DNA from: Candidatus Poribacteria bacterium
GTDB lineage: Bacteria > Poribacteria > WGA-4E > WGA-3G
Length of the DNA stretch: 51,468 nt
NCBI GenBank assembly: GCA_022821965.1
Contig: JAJECN010000019.1
Location: 1-51,468, forward strand
Reading direction: 5' to 3'
Position 1 is the first letter of the stretch. Each line of letters starts with the position of its first letter. Shown one piece after another: positions 49,441 to 51,468 of the stretch. A program made the translations under genes and the position numbers. Under the pieces are notes generated by a model that saw only the letters and a program-made list of their open reading frames with translations, did not search any database and was not told the origin of the DNA.

Positions 49441-49899
49441 TTAGCTGCCACCCGGACATTGACACCAATTGTTCCACGTGTTATAGTCACAACTACAAGA
49501 TGTTATGCTCTCTGTGTGATGGGTTGCACACCCACAAGTGCGATAGGCAGTTCCTATACAATAATCCCGGACATTCCGCGCACTTTTCAGTTTTTCCCGT
49601 TTCTCTTTCGCCACCTTTTCCGCCTTTTTAATTTTTTTCGCAATCTCTGATAACTTGCGACCATATGTTGAATCGCTAGAGTCTTTCGAAGCCTGTACAT
49701 AAAGATCTACTTCCTGGAGTTTAAGATTTTTTAATATTCGATCAGCAGTTCTTGATTCACGTTCGGCTTTATCCACAGCTTTCTGTTCTGACTCGCATGG
49801 AGAATGTCCGAACGCTTGAAGACCCAAAAAAGATAACAGTGTTACGAGAATCCCAAAACTTAAGAGATATGAATGCTTTTCACAATATCTCCTTTCCAT
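49441..49899 (-). CDS. Secreted Cys-rich protein with three C-x-C pairs
   Basis: 152 residues, family unknown. The signal peptide is YLLSFGILVTLLSFLGLQAFG. Residues about 36-110 form a charged helix or coiled coil. The last 39 residues carry seven Cys, including C-x-C at 122/124, 135/137 and 146/148, ending in Gly-Gly-Ser. This tail could bind metal, form disulfides or be modified. It is the second gene of a pair after 49913-50554, 13 bases apart. ATG 49899 lacks an upstream ribosome-binding site; an AAGGAG lies just inside the gene, so the start is uncertain. Confidence 0.6.
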   Translation of the reverse strand: MERRYCEKHSYLLSFGILVTLLSFLGLQAFGHSPCESEQKAVDKAERESRTADRILKNLKLQEVDLYVQASKDSSDSTYGRKLSEIAKKIKKAEKVAKEKREKLKSARNVRDYCIGTAYRTCGCATHHTESITSCSCDYNTWNNWCQCPGGS

Positions 49900-49912
49900 A
49901 AATAAATATTAC

Positions 49913-50554
49913 TTAGTGCGTATGAGTGGGAGTTGGACGAATGGGTCTTTCTCGCTCCAATTCCTTGTCCTTTTTCTCCCAAGCTTTTACCTTGGCTTTC
50001 CAAGCTTTTAGTTTCGATATATAAGCGGTCTTATCCTGATTCCCCATACGCTGGATCTCTTCAAGACTAACAGACGTAATTGAATCAAACTCTTGATTCA
50101 ATTCATCCCATTCTTCCCGCAAGGCATCAAATTCCTCCTCATACTCCTTCATAGCCTGGTACCACTCCAAATCCCGCTTGCTGTCTTCTATAACTTCGGG
50201 AGGCACAGGATTAAGTTGAGGAGTAGTCTGTACCGAATTCTTTTCCACCGATGCACCATTTGGAGGATTTACTTTATCTGACCTACTAGCGTGCGGATGC
50301 GCGTGCAATTCCGCGTGTTCACCCTCCATATGTGCATTCTCAACGATGCTTTCCACTGGAATTGAATCCACAGGGGCAGCTTGGTCGTTCTTATATTCCA
50401 TGGCGGACGTATCAGAAATATCGGCTGGCTGCGTAACCGTAGCAGATCTTTTTGGAAGATTGCCGACAAAGCGTCTGTTACTATACTTGAGGTATAGCGT
50501 CCAAGCAGCACCCAAACTGATTAAAAGAACTGCGATAAAAACGAATTTTTTCAC
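49913..50554 (-). CDS. Membrane-anchored His-rich hypothetical protein
   Basis: 213 residues. One N-terminal helix (KKFVFIAVLLISLGAAWTLYL) is followed by a low-complexity linker containing a His cluster (HMEGEHAELHAHPH at 75-88), an acidic/basic coiled coil (about 115-205) and a final THTH. The His groups suggest metal binding in the periplasm. The start is GTG 50554 with AAGGAGG six bases ahead. It heads a two-gene operon with the Cys-rich protein. The family is not recognised. Confidence 0.65.
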   Translation of the reverse strand: MKKFVFIAVLLISLGAAWTLYLKYSNRRFVGNLPKRSATVTQPADISDTSAMEYKNDQAAPVDSIPVESIVENAHMEGEHAELHAHPHASRSDKVNPPNGASVEKNSVQTTPQLNPVPPEVIEDSKRDLEWYQAMKEYEEEFDALREEWDELNQEFDSITSVSLEEIQRMGNQDKTAYISKLKAWKAKVKAWEKKDKELERERPIRPTPTHTH

Positions 50555-51020
50555 TAAGGTCCTCCTTGTTGTAAAAGCCTGAGATATACAACATTAAGAT
50601 ATCTCATGTCTCAAAACTACCATTAGGTTCATTAGAAAGGTTTTTCTATGTGACCGAAGTCGGCTGTATAAAGGGAAAATCCATACGCCTTCTCACATCT
50701 AAAATTCGATTGTTCTTGAACAGGCACCGACCTACAAAACGATGTCTTTGTTCAAACGCGGCGGACATGTTTGTAAAAAAGCGTTGATTTACATCCTATA
50801 TGCGGACCCTTGACTTTACACTCGTTAGCAATAGTTTATAGCAATTACCGTGCCAATTATTAAAACCCTACAAACATTGGATCCGCACCCGTTCTGAACC
50901 CCGTCATTTTGACGTATGCGTCCTATTGACGCGTCATTTTGACGGATTGCTCACACCTTCTGCCCAATCGCCTTAAATACTTGAGTTGTCGGTGAAACTG
51001 ATTTGTTTCGACAGGTTTTC
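50555..51020. other. Intergenic region upstream of the His-rich gene
   Basis: No gene is seen. It contains two identical 13-base palindromes (listed separately) and a plus-strand TTGACT near 50811 without a coding region behind it. The minus-strand promoter of the His-rich gene could not be fixed. Confidence 0.5.
50902..50944. promoter_or_regulatory. Two CGTCATTTTGACG palindromes 30 bases apart
   Basis: CGTCATTTTGACG at 50902-50914 and again at 50932-50944 are exact copies. Each is a 5 bp inverted repeat around TTT. The 30-base centre spacing is close to three helical turns, as in paired operators. The nearest downstream start is the His-rich gene about 350 bases away, so the regulated gene is uncertain. 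Confidence 0.4.
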
Positions 51021-51377
51021 CTACTTTAAGTCCTGCTGCTTGAGTTTTCCCCAGAGAGTGGTTAATCGGTTGGTAGGTTCCACAGCATACGCAACATCAG
51101 TCCGAGTCCAATCAAATAACCACACACCCTTCTCATGCTCATCCAAGAATTCTTTATGGGGACCTCCGTTGATAGGTGCTGCGAAGTTGCGATATATCCC
51201 ATCTACTTGTATTGTGTAAACAACGTACTGTCCATCAGGTGACCATTTGAGGTTAAAGGTGCCTACCTCGGCTTCTTGAGTTTCTATAGTTTTCAAGTTT
51301 GGTCGACCGGTAAGTGAGACAAAGCTAATGAACTCATAGCGAGTACGGTCTAAGAATGGTTGAAAGTTATACGAAAG
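51021..51377 (-). pseudogene. 5'-truncated TolB-like beta-propeller gene with WGxLK tail
   Basis: The frame is open from the TAA at 51378-51380 but has no usable start before TTG 51296. The coding part reads as the last blades of a TolB/WD40-like propeller (LKWSPDGQYVVYTIQ; APINGGPHKEF) and ends RLTTLWGKLK plus four residues, the C-terminal motif shared with the lamin-tail and LamG proteins. The 5' part is missing; a transposase-like tail abuts it. Confidence 0.6.
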
Positions 51378-51468
51378 TTAATCATAGAATATGCGAGATA
51401 TCGAAACCCTAAACGCGTCTCTTTGAGTTTATCGTAGCTGAGTGCGAGTTTTCGATAGGTATCTTGCC
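51350..51468 (-). mobile_element. Possible transposase 3' remnant at the window edge
   Basis: A minus-strand frame, open to the window edge, ends at the TAG 51352-51350 and reads LALSYDKLKETRLGFRYLAY, like the C-terminal helix of IS4/IS5-type DDE transposases. It overlaps the truncated propeller frame by 28 bases, suggesting an insertion that removed its 5' part. Too little is present to name a family. Confidence 0.3.

Overview
The window reads as a chromosomal piece of a Gram-negative, respiring, uncultivated bacterium. The gene style best fits Candidatus Poribacteria or a near relation. The hints are a DUF1501 protein, LamG and lamin-tail secreted proteins, a Gfo/Idh/MocA plus short-chain dehydrogenase pair, an AAA-ATPase fused to a PD-(D/E)XK domain, an Rpn-like nuclease, and dense short palindromic repeats at gene ends. 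This placement is inference from gene style; no rRNA or tRNA gene was seen to anchor it.

Layout. 1-8 kb is accessory: an AAA/PD-(D/E)XK protein, an oxidoreductase pair, a large secreted lamin-tail protein (minus strand) and an Rpn-like nuclease whose promoter predicts a leaderless mRNA. 8-14 kb (minus) holds PCP_red domain protein, Mrp-type ATPase and PQQ-propeller genes in a tight operon, then a hypothetical gene, then a universal-stress/rubredoxin/PCP_red fusion behind a lipoprotein. 14.4-38.6 kb (minus) is one nearly continuous respiratory supercluster. In transcription order it encodes: Rieske protein; split cytochrome b (petB-like and petD-like); a membrane-anchored eight-heme cytochrome c; a small monoheme cytochrome c; a cupredoxin-like protein; a CydA-like (cytochrome bd superfamily) 14-helix protein without CydB; three membrane-bound c-type cytochromes, one fused to an ethylbenzene-dehydrogenase-type heme domain; a second cupredoxin-like protein; an ABC exporter; an A1-type cytochrome c oxidase with two subunit III-like genes; heme A and heme O synthases; and SCO. 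39-46 kb holds a LamG protein (plus), then family-4 uracil-DNA glycosylase, GH36-like glycosidase, bicupin, RsmD and DUF1501 (minus). 46.4-51.5 kb is decaying and mobile-element rich: a sigma-54 activator whose open frame begins inside a miniature inverted-repeat element, nested repeats, a frameshifted fragment, a Cys-rich secreted protein with a His-rich partner, and a truncated beta-propeller gene abutting a possible transposase remnant.

How it works together. Quinol would be oxidised by the Rieske/cytochrome b complex. Electrons would pass through the covalently chained hemes of the 1042-residue cytochrome and the small cytochrome or cupredoxin carriers to the caa3-like oxidase. The CydA-like block, which lacks a visible quinol-binding loop and CydB and sits among c-type cytochromes, looks like a second electron-transfer complex drawing on the same periplasmic pool. 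It is the best candidate here for a poorly described system.

Between many of these genes lie hairpin elements built from GATAAC-type heptamers. In at least two cases they begin exactly at a TAG stop codon. Other repeat families are three AGGACTTACGCA elements, two TGTAGGTTGGGT elements, GGCGAGGTTT palindromes and one IS200/IS605-like end. The last lies under a perfect sigma-70-type promoter and could make a structured, omega-RNA-like leader.
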